DNA of 35,096 nucleotides from Flavipsychrobacter sp. (GTDB lineage: Bacteria > Bacteroidota > Bacteroidia > Chitinophagales > Chitinophagaceae), in NCBI GenBank assembly GCA_016786565.1, contig JAEUVY010000021.1:1-35096 (forward strand). Reading direction: 5' to 3'. The position numbers were made by a program, and so were the translations under genes. Of this stretch, positions 16,095-24,416 are shown one piece after another. The notes below the pieces were generated by a model that saw only the letters and a program-made list of their open reading frames with translations, had not been told where the DNA came from and did not search any database. Position 1 is the stretch's first letter. Every line of letters begins with the position of its first letter.

Positions 16095-16655
16095 TTATAC
16101 CTCGTCGAGGGGCCTGCGATTCTTATTTCGCAGTGTCTTAAAGTAACTCGGTGTCATGCCGGTCACTTTCTTGAACTGGTTGGAAAGATGCGCTACGCTG
16201 CTATATCCCATTCGGTATGATATTTCATTCAGGGTGAGTTCATCATACACTATATATTCTTTGATCCTCTCTATCTTCTGGTGAATGATATAATGTTCGA
16301 TGGTCACACCCTCGACCTCCGAAAAGAGCTTGCTGAGGTACGAATAGTCATAATGCAACTGAGCAGCGATCAATTCGCTGTATTTTTCTCTCGGCTGGTC
16401 GTCGCTGTGGTGCACAATATTCACCACTACGTTCTTGATCTTCTCTATGATCCTTCCCTTTCTGTCGTCAATCATTTCAAAACCAAGGTCTCTCAAACCG
16501 TCGGACAGACGAGAAAGGGATTGTGGAGGCAGGTCATCTCCTACCTCCACTTCTCCCAGTTCAATTCGCGTGACAGGCAAGCCCAACCTTTCAAAGAGGC
16601 TTCTTACAGCTTCTTTGCATCGGTTGCACACCATGTTTTTGATGTATAAAGTCAT
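16095..16655 (-). CDS. AraC-family regulator with N-terminal HMA-like metal-binding domain
   Basis: 186 residues. The first 70 or so resemble a heavy-metal-associated domain: MTLYIKNMVCNRCKEAV places Cys10 and Cys13 in the usual CxxC loop, followed by a helix, a VTRIELGEVEVGD strand and a LRDLGFEMIDD end. The C-terminal part (about 85-180) is an AraC double helix-turn-helix with YSYLSKLFSEVEGVTIEHYI and LTLNEISYRMGYSSVAHLSNQFKKVTGMTPSYF. A cytosolic sensor that binds Cu(I) or another soft metal through CxxC and then changes DNA binding is the natural reading. This fusion is seen in Bacteroidota, but the metal is inferred. It lies 16 bases after the peroxidase gene and just before the HMA operon, its probable target. 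Confidence 0.85.
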   Translation of the reverse strand: MTLYIKNMVCNRCKEAVRSLFERLGLPVTRIELGEVEVGDDLPPQSLSRLSDGLRDLGFEMIDDRKGRIIEKIKNVVVNIVHHSDDQPREKYSELIAAQLHYDYSYLSKLFSEVEGVTIEHYIIHQKIERIKEYIVYDELTLNEISYRMGYSSVAHLSNQFKKVTGMTPSYFKTLRNKNRRPLDEV

Positions 16656-16671
16656 AACTCAGCTATTCAGA

Positions 16672-17736
16672 TCAGTTAGGATCGCTAAATGCAGTATTTG
16701 TCAAAAAGTCCTTGTCAGTCAACGATCTCAGGAATGCAACAAGATCTGCCTGTTCGCTTGCAGTCAGGTTAAGCCCTGATCCGAAATCAGGCATGTGTTC
16801 GTCCAGGTTCGGACTACCCTGTTTCACACCACTGCTGTAAAAGTTAACCACTTCTTCGAGCGTTGCAAACCTGCTGTCGTGCATGTACGGTGCTGTCTGG
16901 ACAATATTCCTCAGAGTAGGCACTTTGAATTTGCCCCTATCCGAAGACAGACCGGTAAAACTCATCAAACCAGCATCTGCGGGATCATTGTCGAGTCCAT
17001 TATTGCGCATAGCATGATCTGTGAACAACGTATTCATTATGTGGCAGGTATTGCAGAGCGCTTTGCCTGTAAACAGTGCCAACCCGCGTATTTCCTGAGA
17101 ATTCAGCGCAGATCTGTCGCCTTGATAGTAATACTTATCGAACGGAGAATTAAATGAGATCAATGACCGCTCAAACTGAGCAATGGCCCTGGTCACAAGA
17201 TTACTATCGATGGTGCGCGTTCCGAATGCTTTGTAAAACAGATCGGGGTAAGTACTGCTGTTTTGTAACTTCGACACAACATCAGTCCATTTGGCTGCCA
17301 TTTCAATGGGATTGGTAACAGGGTCATGTGCCTGTCCCTCAAGCGTGGATCGGCGACCATCCCAGAAAAAATGCTGACTCCAAGCAAGGTTTGTTACAGT
17401 CATGGCATTTCGGGTGCCAAATGCGCCGTTGGTTCCTTTACTGAATGGTCTCGGATCATCGAACGCGTTTTCTTGTTTGTGGCAGGTAGCGCAACTCATA
17501 GAATTGTCGTTACTCAGCATTTTCTCGTAAAACAATTTCCGCCCCAGAGCAACACCTTCAACAGTGGCAATGTTATCAGCGGGCTGCTTGATATCACCAA
17601 CATACTTCTTGGCATAGTCGGGAACAGAAAAACTATAGTTGACCGGACTATAAACTACTTCGTCTTTTTTTGGCTTACACGCATGCATAACAATTATGCC
17701 CGCTGTTATGCAGGAAAGCAACAGTACCTTTTTCAT
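16672..17736 (-). CDS. Di-heme cytochrome c peroxidase, lipoprotein
   Basis: 354 residues. A lipobox ending in MHAC (Cys20) predicts a lipid anchor. Two c-type heme sites are visible: CATCH at 82-86 and CNTCH at 228-232. The family motifs LGRKLFYEKMLSNDNSMSC, FWDGRRSTLEGQAHDP and APYMHDSRFATLEEVV are present. The family reduces hydrogen peroxide with electrons from small donors, while MauG relatives instead oxidise protein residues; sequence alone does not separate them here. It starts 3 bases after the thioredoxin-like gene and ends 16 bases before the regulator, so the three are probably one transcript. It may detoxify peroxide formed by copper redox cycling (inference). Confidence 0.92.
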   Translation of the reverse strand: MKKVLLLSCITAGIIVMHACKPKKDEVVYSPVNYSFSVPDYAKKYVGDIKQPADNIATVEGVALGRKLFYEKMLSNDNSMSCATCHKQENAFDDPRPFSKGTNGAFGTRNAMTVTNLAWSQHFFWDGRRSTLEGQAHDPVTNPIEMAAKWTDVVSKLQNSSTYPDLFYKAFGTRTIDSNLVTRAIAQFERSLISFNSPFDKYYYQGDRSALNSQEIRGLALFTGKALCNTCHIMNTLFTDHAMRNNGLDNDPADAGLMSFTGLSSDRGKFKVPTLRNIVQTAPYMHDSRFATLEEVVNFYSSGVKQGSPNLDEHMPDFGSGLNLTASEQADLVAFLRSLTDKDFLTNTAFSDPN

Positions 17737-17739
17737 ACT

Positions 17740-18513
17740 TTATTGCTTTACGATTTTCTGTATAGACGTTTTCCCGTTAAGGTCCGTAGCTTTTACCAGG
17801 TATATACCTGCTGCAAGACCTGATAATGAAACTTGAACAGTAGTTTTTCCGGCCCCAATTTTCTCGCTACGAACAGCTTGCCCCGATACTGATACAACCT
17901 CGATCCTGCTTATGTTTTTCATCCCATCGATAGTAACAACATCTGTTGCTGGATTTGGCAGGACGGTAAAATCGGCAGATCCGGTCACCTCAGGTACACC
18001 AACTGTAGCTAAAGCAGAATTTATGGCTGCTGTTATACCCGGCTGATCATTAGTGGCACTATTCTTTTTGTTGTAGTAGATCTTATGGTCGGTACCACTC
18101 ATTACAATCGTGTGCGGCATACCGGTACCGCCAAAGTCGTTTTCGTCTATTACATTGCCGGCATTACTGAAGATAGTCATGTTAGATAATGACCCGATCG
18201 AATTTGAGGTCACCCAACTTTGAAGGTAAGAGCAAGTAGCATCTCCAAGATCGTCAGCCATATACATACGCACCTTTCCCGGGTGGCTGGTTGCAAAACT
18301 CTGCACAGCATTGTACGCTGCTTTTGCCCCGTTCACACAAGACCCGCACGGCATTACCCAAATAAACACAATGATCTTGCCGCTGTCCAGGGTATTAAAT
18401 AGTGTATGACTTACGGAGTTACAATCGGTAGCAGTCCAGTTTGTAGCGTATGTCTGAGCATTTGCTGACGAAAATGCAGCAAGAAGAGATAAAGAAAGAA
18501 TGAGCTTTTTCAT
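17740..18513 (-). CDS. Secreted thioredoxin-like protein with T9SS C-terminal signal
   Basis: 257 residues. A signal peptide (1-19, MKKLILSLSLLAAFSSANA) is followed by a thioredoxin-like domain with CGSC at 56-59 in the context IVFIWVMPCGSCVNGA. A GTGMPHTIVM segment gives the usual cis-Pro position. The last 75 residues are a type A sorting domain of the type IX system: LPNPATDVVTI, VSVSGQAVRSE, LAAGIYLVKA and a KIVKQ end. The protein should be exported to the cell surface or outside, where it may catalyse thiol-disulfide exchange or bind metal by CGSC. It is the first gene of the transcript with the peroxidase and the AraC/HMA regulator. Confidence 0.87.
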   Translation of the reverse strand: MKKLILSLSLLAAFSSANAQTYATNWTATDCNSVSHTLFNTLDSGKIIVFIWVMPCGSCVNGAKAAYNAVQSFATSHPGKVRMYMADDLGDATCSYLQSWVTSNSIGSLSNMTIFSNAGNVIDENDFGGTGMPHTIVMSGTDHKIYYNKKNSATNDQPGITAAINSALATVGVPEVTGSADFTVLPNPATDVVTIDGMKNISRIEVVSVSGQAVRSEKIGAGKTTVQVSLSGLAAGIYLVKATDLNGKTSIQKIVKQ

Positions 18514-18567
18514 TTTTAAAATTCAGTTTAGATTTGATTGTTTTGATTTTTGAAATTAATTCGTCAC

Positions 18568-18585
18568 TTAGGTTACAACACCTAA
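18568..18585. repeat. Short hairpin between HYC_CC_PP and thioredoxin-like genes
   Basis: Arms ttaggt (18568-18573) and acctaa (18580-18585) form a 6-bp stem with a 6-base loop, 13 bases past the HYC_CC_PP stop. The T-run lies on the 5' side for minus-strand transcription, so it is not a standard terminator. Its role is unclear. Confidence 0.3.
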
Positions 18586-18598
18586 AAAAACAATCACT

Positions 18599-18991
18599 CT
18601 AAATCCTGAATACGTTGAAAAGCAAAAACAATTTATTGCCGACTAATTTTGGAGGACTAGGCCCTTTATTCAGGACCGTTTGACCAGACCCAGCCAGATA
18701 CACTACTGAGGTTACATATGGTAACGCATAAGTCAGTGTTGCCTCCGATAAGATTTTGACCGGCGTAAAGGCAAATGCTGAAGGCGTATGATCGTCTTTG
18801 TATTTGGCGGATACTATTTTGTCTTCACAACATCCGCGGCTTTCCTCACCTGATCCACAGCACCCTTCTTCGGTATCGGCGGTAAAACAAATATCTTCTA
18901 ACTCTCCACCACAATAATGAAACGAAAACGAGAAGCTTGTGGCTGCCGCCACATATGCGATCATTACTATTGATGCAATTATCCGTTTCAT
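18599..18991 (-). CDS. HYC_CC_PP family cysteine-rich protein
   Basis: 130 residues from ATG 18991; an in-frame ATG at 19000 overlaps the likely -7 box. The first 21 residues form a signal peptide or anchor (MKRIIASIVMIAYVAAATSF). It carries all parts of the family name: FHYCGGEL near 24-31, two CC pairs (EGCCGSG and RGCCEDK) near 44 and 54, and a PSPPK motif near the C-terminus, followed by a hydrophobic end. The family is known in Bacteroidota without a proven function. The dense cysteines and the frequent company of HMA proteins point to metal binding in the envelope. Here it stands first in the metal/redox cluster, with its own promoter. Confidence 0.85.
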   Translation of the reverse strand: MKRIIASIVMIAYVAAATSFSFSFHYCGGELEDICFTADTEEGCCGSGEESRGCCEDKIVSAKYKDDHTPSAFAFTPVKILSEATLTYALPYVTSVVYLAGSGQTVLNKGPSPPKLVGNKLFLLFNVFRI

Positions 18992-18997
18992 TAAAAT

Positions 18998-19005
18998 CAA
19001 AGATA
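18998..19005 (-). promoter_or_regulatory. -7 box of HYC_CC_PP gene
   Basis: TATCTTTG on the minus strand matches TAnnTTTG and ends 6 bases before ATG 18991, giving an almost leaderless mRNA and ruling out ATG 19000. No -33 element at the normal distance was seen. Confidence 0.45.
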
Positions 19006-19157
19006 TGGGTTCTTTTCAAATCCGGCACACTCATCACATTGTTAAAATCTCGTTACAAATTTTGTTTATGAGCATATAACTGCTTCGACATTAGCGATCC
19101 GGAACGATTTTTGACCTTGTTCCCCTATATTTACAGCAAAAATCAACTACTCTAAAA

Positions 19158-19682
19158 ATGAAAAAACTTATAACAACGCTTGTTCTTGCAGCAAGCGTAG
19201 TGTTTACGGCAAATGCTCAATATGAGAATACCACGATCAAGGTAGGTATGAAGGCGCCGGAATTGGCATTCCCTAACCCGGAAGGAAAAACCCTTAAGTT
19301 GTCCGAGATCAATAAAGGACGCTTCGTGCTGATAGACTTCTGGGCGTCATGGTGTGGTCCTTGCCGCATGTCCAATCCGGGGCTGGTACAGATGTATAAG
19401 GAGTTCTCCGGCAAGAAGTTCAAAAACGCCAAAAACGGTTTCACCGTACTAAATGTATCGCTTGACAAGGACAAAAACGCATGGGTGGATGCCATTAAGA
19501 AAGATGGCCTGGTGTGGCCATACCACATGAGCGACCTTGGCTTCTGGAATTCGAAAGCTGCAGAGCTATATGGTATCCAGTATGTCCCTCAGGCAATTTT
19601 GGTTGGCCCAGACGGTAAAGTAATAGGTATGTACAGTCGCTCAGAACAGGCTAAAGGCGACCTCGAAAAATTTGTATTATAG
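19158..19682 (+). CDS. TlpA-like periplasmic thiol-disulfide oxidoreductase
   Basis: 174 residues. A signal peptide (1-20, [20 protein letters not shown]) is followed by a TlpA/ResA-like thioredoxin fold: [25 protein letters not shown], then [10 protein letters not shown] with the active-site pair Cys66/Cys69. [13 protein letters not shown] forms the central insertion, and [16 protein letters not shown] carries the cis-Pro. Such proteins keep envelope cysteines reduced, for example for cytochrome c maturation. It is divergent from the metal cluster, 166 bases away, so regulatory sharing is possible but not shown. TATATTTA near 19126 is a weak promoter candidate. The active site is the standard WCGPC. 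Confidence 0.92.
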   Translation: MKKLITTLVLAASVVFTANAQYENTTIKVGMKAPELAFPNPEGKTLKLSEINKGRFVLIDFWASWCGPCRMSNPGLVQMYKEFSGKKFKNAKNGFTVLNVSLDKDKNAWVDAIKKDGLVWPYHMSDLGFWNSKAAELYGIQYVPQAILVGPDGKVIGMYSRSEQAKGDLEKFVL

Positions 19683-19721
19683 AAAAATTGTTGCAAATGG
19701 TGATTTTGTAATAAAAACACT

Positions 19722-19729
19722 TACCTTTG
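19722..19729 (+). promoter_or_regulatory. -7 box of rpmE2
   Basis: TACCTTTG, an exact TAnnTTTG match, lies 50 bases before the L31 start at 19780 and 40 bases after the TlpA-like stop. It predicts a 40-45 nt leader. The nearest upstream TTTG is at only 13 bases, so the -33 element is poor. Confidence 0.5.
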
Positions 19730-19779
19730 CAGCCTTATTTACCGCATGGCAAAATCCATGCACAAAACACAACAACAAA

Positions 19780-20031
19780 ATGAAAAAAGGAATTCATCCT
19801 GAAGCTTACCGCCTCGTAGTGTTCAAAGACACATCAAACGAGACTACTTTCCTCACCCGTTCAGCAGCTCCTTCAAAAGAGACTATTGTTTGGGAAGATG
19901 GCAACGAGTATCCAGTTGTTAAGGTCGAGATATCAAACACTTCTCACCCTTTCTACACTGGTAAATCAATGTTCGTGGATACAGCAGGTCGTATCGAAAA
20001 ATTCAAAAAGCGTTACGAGAAGAAAGCTTAA
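19780..20031 (+). CDS. rpmE2: 50S ribosomal protein L31 type B
   Basis: 83 residues from ATG 19780. The frame opens at 19672, but upstream residues do not belong to L31 and the promoter box lies between. [20 protein letters not shown], the TRS motif, then [26 protein letters not shown] and [10 protein letters not shown] are the L31 pattern. The protein lacks the CxxC zinc pairs of type A L31, so it is the zinc-independent type B form used in the large subunit's central protuberance. It has its own strong terminator. In bacteria with both types the B form rises on zinc shortage; whether a type A copy exists is outside the window. Confidence 0.96.
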   Translation: MKKGIHPEAYRLVVFKDTSNETTFLTRSAAPSKETIVWEDGNEYPVVKVEISNTSHPFYTGKSMFVDTAGRIEKFKKRYEKKA

Positions 20032-20061
20032 TTGCACTTCAGTCTATCGACAACAATATAC

Positions 20062-20092
20062 AGAGGACCGCAAATGCGGTCCTCTCTTTTTT
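20062..20092 (+). terminator. Terminator after rpmE2
   Basis: An 11-bp G/C-rich perfect stem (20062-20072 with 20075-20085) with a two-base loop is followed by cttttttg. It lies 30 bases past the L31 stop. Confidence 0.9.
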
Positions 20093-20149
20093 GCGAATAT
20101 TTCGCTCCAATACTTCGGGAATCAATACCATAATCTTTAATTTCGTGAC

Positions 20150-21328
20150 ATGAACTTCGTCCTATTTGACAGCCAAAGCCGAAACAACTTATTGCCTTTC
20201 ACGCACACACGCCCTGTGGCCGATATCCGTTGCGGGATACTGACAATGCGTGAACGGTGGGAGAAATTGCTACGGGCAAATACCTGGACATTGACACAAC
20301 CCTACCTTCAGCCCGCGTTTCCTAATATAGATACTGCAGAAAAGACATACATAAACGCAGCCGTTTTTGCCACACAGGACATGGTGAATGCAATCATAGA
20401 CCTGAAGCCTGGTGAGACATTGTATGCCGATAATATTCTCATAGCCTGGCAACCAAATGAAAAAGTAAACGAACACGCGCTGCAATCAGAGGCGGAGAAT
20501 TGCACTGCGAAAGTGGAATACACCGCACCTGTGATTATACTGAATAATAATTGGGACATCTTTTCGCTGAACGACCGTGCTATCAAAGCTGACTTTGAAT
20601 TACTGACGAACGGCAGAAAAAGTGCGCCGATCCCGGAGGGAGTAACTGTTGCCGGCAGCGAGCATCTGTTTATTGAAGAAGGAGCTAACATATACCCGGG
20701 CTGTATCATTAATGCAGCAATCGGACCGGTTTATATAGGTGCAGGAGCGGAAGTACTGGAGGGTACTATTATGCGAGGCCCCATTGCGCTGTGTGAACAC
20801 AGCGTGGTGAAGATGGGTGCTAAAATATACGGTGCTACCACCATTGGCCCCGGCTGCAAGGTGGGTGGAGAGATAAATAATGTGGTATTTATTGCCAACA
20901 GCAACAAGGCTCACGACGGCTATCTGGGTAATGCTGTGATAGGCGAATGGTGCAATCTGGGTGCGGACACCAACTGCTCTAATCTGAAGAATGACTACGG
21001 CACTGTAAAAGTATGGCACGAAGCAACGGGCAAGGAGATCAATTCAGGGCTCACTTTCTGTGGACTTATGATGGGCGATCACTCCAAGTGCGGCATCAAT
21101 ACCATGTTCAATACCGGTACTGTTGTAGGGGTATCCTGCAACATTTTTGGCAGTGGATTCCCCAAAAAGTTCATCCCATCTTTCTCATGGGGAGGGGCTG
21201 AAGGGTTCACAGAATATCGGTTCGACAAAGCCCTGGAAGCAGCAAACAGAATGATGGGCAGACGAAGCAAGACCCTATCAACAGCTGAAACGGACGCACT
21301 TTTTTTTATCTATCAGAATTATAGATAG
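20150..21328 (+). CDS. GlmU-like nucleotidyltransferase/hexapeptide acetyltransferase-family protein
   Basis: 392 residues, the usual length of the Bacteroidota 'GlmU family' or 'putative sugar nucleotidyl transferase' group. The first half replaces a normal nucleotidyltransferase: it opens FVLFDSQSRNNLLPFTHTRPVADIRCGIL and includes RERWEKLL, but has no classical GxGTRM loop. From about residue 175 there is a left-handed beta-helix with hexapeptide turns: YPGCIINAAIGPVYIGAGAEV, MGAKIYGATTIGPGCKVGGEI, then AVIGEWCNLGADTNCSNLKND. The family is presumed to act on sugar-phosphates or UDP-sugars for envelope precursors, but the reaction is unproven and the true GlmU may be elsewhere. TAATTTCG (20138-20145) ends 4 bases before the ATG, pointing to a leaderless mRNA. 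Confidence 0.85.
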   Translation: MNFVLFDSQSRNNLLPFTHTRPVADIRCGILTMRERWEKLLRANTWTLTQPYLQPAFPNIDTAEKTYINAAVFATQDMVNAIIDLKPGETLYADNILIAWQPNEKVNEHALQSEAENCTAKVEYTAPVIILNNNWDIFSLNDRAIKADFELLTNGRKSAPIPEGVTVAGSEHLFIEEGANIYPGCIINAAIGPVYIGAGAEVLEGTIMRGPIALCEHSVVKMGAKIYGATTIGPGCKVGGEINNVVFIANSNKAHDGYLGNAVIGEWCNLGADTNCSNLKNDYGTVKVWHEATGKEINSGLTFCGLMMGDHSKCGINTMFNTGTVVGVSCNIFGSGFPKKFIPSFSWGGAEGFTEYRFDKALEAANRMMGRRSKTLSTAETDALFFIYQNYR

Positions 21329-21341
21329 ACAATACAATCAA

Positions 21342-23153
21342 TTAATTTTCAAATAATTGAAGCTTGTTCAGGTTTCGATAAAGTCCGTCTTCATTCGCCA
21401 TCAGGTCCTGGTGCGTACCGGCCTCTTTAATGCGACCGTCTTCCAGCACGAGTATCTGGTCGGCACTTCGGATCGTCGACAACCTGTGCGCGATGACGAA
21501 CGATGTTCTGTTCTTCATGAGGTTTGTCAGTGCTTCCTGAACCAACGATTCTGATTCAGAATCGAGAGAGCTGGTAGCTTCATCCAACAACAGAATTACA
21601 GGGTTCTTCAAAATGGCACGCGCGATAGCAATACGCTGGCGCTGACCACCTGAGAGTTTTACGCCACGCTCACCCACCATTGTTTTATACCCCTCCGGAA
21701 ACCCGCTGATAAAATCATGGGCATTTGCCTGGCGCGCAGCATTCATAACCTCTTCTTCGGTTGCGTCGGGTTTGCCATAAGCTATGTTCTCAAAAATGCT
21801 GCCGCCAAAAAGAAGGATATCCTGTGGCACCAATGCTATCTGTTTCCTTAACTGCGATAATGGTATAGTAGACGCAGGACGGCCATCGAACAAAATGAGA
21901 CCCTTATCCGGTTCATAAAACCTGAGTAACAGCGAAACAATAGTGCTTTTACCGGCACCGCTTGGGCCCACTACTGCTATTTGTTGTCCGCTTTTTGCCT
22001 CGAGCGTCAGGTCCTTGATCACGTTAACCTCTTTCCTGGATGGGTAGCTGAATGCGACATGTCTCATAGACACATTCCCTTCAAGTCGATACTCATTTTC
22101 AAGCTTCACATCTTCAACAGCAACATCTTCTGTATCCTCTCTCAGCAACTCCCTAACCCGCTGGGTAGCGCCAACTGTCTTCTGTAACTGACTAAATATC
22201 TCGGCAAAACCAGCCATAGTAACACCAACAAAAGATGTGTATAATACAAATGCTGTAAGGTCGCCGAAAGACAGGTTACCAGCTTGCATTAGACCAACTC
22301 CGTACCACACGACCAGAACTATGGCACCAAACACGCTAAAAAGCATAAAGGATACGAAAAGACCACGGTAACGGCCGTTACTTATAGCGGTGTTCACTAC
22401 TGCTGAAATATTGTTATGGTATCTACCCAACTCATACCACTCATTAGAAAAAGCCTTTACGTTGCTAATACCCTGCAACGTTTCCTGAACAACAGTGTTT
22501 GATTCAGCAAGTTGGTCTTGTACTTTCTTGGATATCTTCCTGATGAAACGACCAAAAACAAGAGCAATGACAATGACTAACGGGACAACCGATAACATTA
22601 CAGCTGTCATACGCGGACTAATCCATAAGATAGCCACAATCCCTATAACAAGCGTAAAAACGCCTCTGAGAAACTCAGCTAATAGACCCGTTATAGCATC
22701 CTGTATCTGGCCCACGTCGGCCGTGATGCGACTTGACAATTCGCCCACCCTTCTTTGTGCAAAGAACGACATAGGCATCATTATCAGCTTCTTATAGATA
22801 TCCTCACGCATATCGGCAACTGCATGCTCGCCAACAAAGGTGAACAGATATATACGCATGAATGAAAAAACCATCTGAACAGCCAGAACGCCAATCAACA
22901 TCAATGCGATCGCGCCCGGAGTGTATGCCAAAGGTCCAGTTGCAGTTCCGTGGGCACTATCAATCAATGCCTTCAGTAAATATGGGAAAGTCATTGTAGA
23001 CCCCGCCGACAGCGCTATGAAAACGAGACCACCGATAAAGGTCTTTTTATATGGCCCAAGGTATTTGAAAATTACGAGTGCCTCTTTCAAAGACTCCTTG
23101 GAGATCTTAGCCTTAGGAATGTCTTCGCCTTCTATGTCTCTACGTCTTGCCAT
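21342..23153 (-). CDS. MsbA-like ABC exporter, fused permease and ATPase
   Basis: 603 residues, normal length for a half-transporter that works as a homodimer. Six membrane spans lie in residues 35-330, with the LPLVIVIALVFGRFIRKISKKVQDQLAESN coupling region. The ATPase domain follows from about 365: Walker A GPSGAGKST, signature LSGGQRQRIAIARAIL, Walker B VILLLDEATSSLDSESE and the switch His in VIAHRLST. Relatives export lipids, lipid A-like molecules, drugs or peptides; the substrate here cannot be fixed. It is convergent with the GlmU-like gene, only 13 bases apart and with no terminator hairpin. TACCTTTG (23178-23171) precedes the ATG by 17 bases. Confidence 0.93.
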   Translation of the reverse strand: MARRRDIEGEDIPKAKISKESLKEALVIFKYLGPYKKTFIGGLVFIALSAGSTMTFPYLLKALIDSAHGTATGPLAYTPGAIALMLIGVLAVQMVFSFMRIYLFTFVGEHAVADMREDIYKKLIMMPMSFFAQRRVGELSSRITADVGQIQDAITGLLAEFLRGVFTLVIGIVAILWISPRMTAVMLSVVPLVIVIALVFGRFIRKISKKVQDQLAESNTVVQETLQGISNVKAFSNEWYELGRYHNNISAVVNTAISNGRYRGLFVSFMLFSVFGAIVLVVWYGVGLMQAGNLSFGDLTAFVLYTSFVGVTMAGFAEIFSQLQKTVGATQRVRELLREDTEDVAVEDVKLENEYRLEGNVSMRHVAFSYPSRKEVNVIKDLTLEAKSGQQIAVVGPSGAGKSTIVSLLLRFYEPDKGLILFDGRPASTIPLSQLRKQIALVPQDILLFGGSIFENIAYGKPDATEEEVMNAARQANAHDFISGFPEGYKTMVGERGVKLSGGQRQRIAIARAILKNPVILLLDEATSSLDSESESLVQEALTNLMKNRTSFVIAHRLSTIRSADQILVLEDGRIKEAGTHQDLMANEDGLYRNLNKLQLFEN

Positions 23154-23170
23154 TATAAATTAAAGTGCTG

Positions 23171-23178
23171 CAAAGGTA
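23171..23178 (-). promoter_or_regulatory. -7 box of ABC exporter gene
   Basis: TACCTTTG on the minus strand is an exact TAnnTTTG match and ends 17 bases before ATG 23153, predicting a leader of about 10 nt. Confidence 0.5.
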
Positions 23179-23268
23179 CATCCCTATCGAGCTGTTATTG
23201 ACGGTTTTCGGTAAACGATTGTCTTTTCTCGGTAAAAAGCAGACTATATTCCTCCGACATTTCAGGTG

Positions 23269-23739
23269 TTATCTGATAGTATGTAAGACCTTCTTTGTGA
23301 AACAACAAGAGGTTGGGCGGCTATAATAATAATAGGCCATACTGTCTGCGGCGTAATAATAGGTTAAAGCAGTAGTATCAGGGAAAACTCCCTGACTGAA
23401 AAAGATGTATTTGTCTGTTGCCGACCAGATCGCAAAATTTAGGGTATCGCTTGCAATGGCTATTGTGGAGTCGTTCAACACATTAATACTGTAGGATTGT
23501 GTATCATTTTTACCCATTATAGGGAAGAAACCTGTAGTATCGGTACCGACAAATACCCTCGTTCCTTTCATTTTGTTGGCATAGTCTTTGGGTCCGGGTG
23601 AAGACACAATAGTTGTCGTTGGTGGAGGTGGTGGCGGATTAAATGGCGGATGCTTTTCTTTTTTGCAGCCGGATGCAACAATGATTGCGACAGTCACCGA
23701 AAAGGTCGCAATAAAGAAACGGGCACTATTATTCATCAT
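23269..23739 (-). CDS. Uncharacterised lipoprotein with proline-rich linker
   Basis: 156 residues from ATG 23739; ATG 23736 is equally possible. The frame opens at 23754, but a TACCTTTG box ends at 23757, so the mRNA would begin after that codon. The lipobox VASGC is followed by KKEKHPPF and a run of prolines (NPPPPPPTTT) that would hold the globular part away from the membrane. The remaining 110 residues are strand-rich, with repeated DTTxFF/DTTALTYYY segments and a CC pair near the end (SCCFTKKVL). No family is recognised. It stands alone between the ABC exporter and the NTF2-like gene. Confidence 0.65.
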   Translation of the reverse strand: MMNNSARFFIATFSVTVAIIVASGCKKEKHPPFNPPPPPPTTTIVSSPGPKDYANKMKGTRVFVGTDTTGFFPIMGKNDTQSYSINVLNDSTIAIASDTLNFAIWSATDKYIFFSQGVFPDTTALTYYYAADSMAYYYYSRPTSCCFTKKVLHTIR

Positions 23740-23756
23740 ATTAAGATTAAACATTG

Positions 23757-23764
23757 CAAAGGTA
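23757..23764 (-). promoter_or_regulatory. -7 box of the lipoprotein gene
   Basis: TACCTTTG on the minus strand, exact TAnnTTTG. It lies too close to ATG 23754 for that codon to be used and so selects ATG 23739 or 23736. Confidence 0.45.
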
Positions 23765-23852
23765 CGCTTGGTCTTTTATCAACTACTGACGACGGACAGG
23801 GATTTTAAACATGTTCTATACCCATTAGCCAAAATTGTGCCACTTTTGCGCT

Positions 23853-24323
23853 ATGGATACTACTTCGATACAGGACAATGCACTTGCCCTTTACCAGGGT
23901 TTACTTCAGCAATGGAATAAAAGACATGCATCGGGCATGGCAGGCCTGTTTGCCTCTAACGGCATACTTATTGGTTTTGACGGAAGTCAATTGAACGGTC
24001 AAAAAGAGATATACACCGTGCTGCACGAAATTTTCAGCAATTTTCCCACGGCAGCTTATATTTCTATTGTGAAGGAGATCCGAGTCCTTTCCGAATCTTC
24101 CGTGATACTAACGTCAGTTGTTGGAATGGTTGCCGAGGGGCACTCGGACATCAGCCCTGAGGTAAATGCAGTTCAGACCATGGTGGGTATGCTGGAGGAC
24201 AATAAGTGGAGGGTAGCTCTGCTTCAAAGTACCCCTGCAGCATTTCACGGTCGCCCTGAAATGGCTGAACAGCTTTCTGCCGACCTGCGCCATGTGTTGC
24301 ATAGCTCAGCAAGTCAGAATTAA
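23853..24323 (+). CDS. NTF2-like (SgcJ/EcaC or SnoaL-type) protein
   Basis: 156 residues from ATG 23853; the frame opens at 23835. It has the cone-shaped NTF2-like pattern: a first helix QDNALALYQGLLQQWNKRHASGMAGLF, then strands ASNGILIGFDGSQLNGQKEI with the typical G-K/E-I turn. VLSESSVILTSVVGMV, AVQTMVGMLEDNKWRVALLQSTPAAF and a helical tail complete it. This fold is used by small isomerases, cyclases, dehydratases and by pure binding proteins, so no reaction can be given. It is cytosolic, has no signal peptide, and is monocistronic with a terminator shared with the convergent DUF2723 gene. Confidence 0.78.
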   Translation: MDTTSIQDNALALYQGLLQQWNKRHASGMAGLFASNGILIGFDGSQLNGQKEIYTVLHEIFSNFPTAAYISIVKEIRVLSESSVILTSVVGMVAEGHSDISPEVNAVQTMVGMLEDNKWRVALLQSTPAAFHGRPEMAEQLSADLRHVLHSSASQN

Positions 24324-24367
24324 TAAGCCATCGGGAATAAAAGATACAATTTCAACCATATAATAAC

Positions 24368-24393
24368 AACAGGCGACCAGTTGGTCGCCTGTT
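24368..24393. terminator. Bidirectional terminator between convergent genes
   Basis: A 12-bp perfect stem (24368-24379 with 24382-24393) with a two-base loop sits between the stops of the NTF2-like gene (24323, plus) and the DUF2723 gene (24417, minus). The T-rich tails are weak on both sides, but the stem is strong and well placed to end both transcripts. Confidence 0.75.
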
Positions 24394-24416
24394 CTGTATA
24401 ATGTCAATCATTAAAA

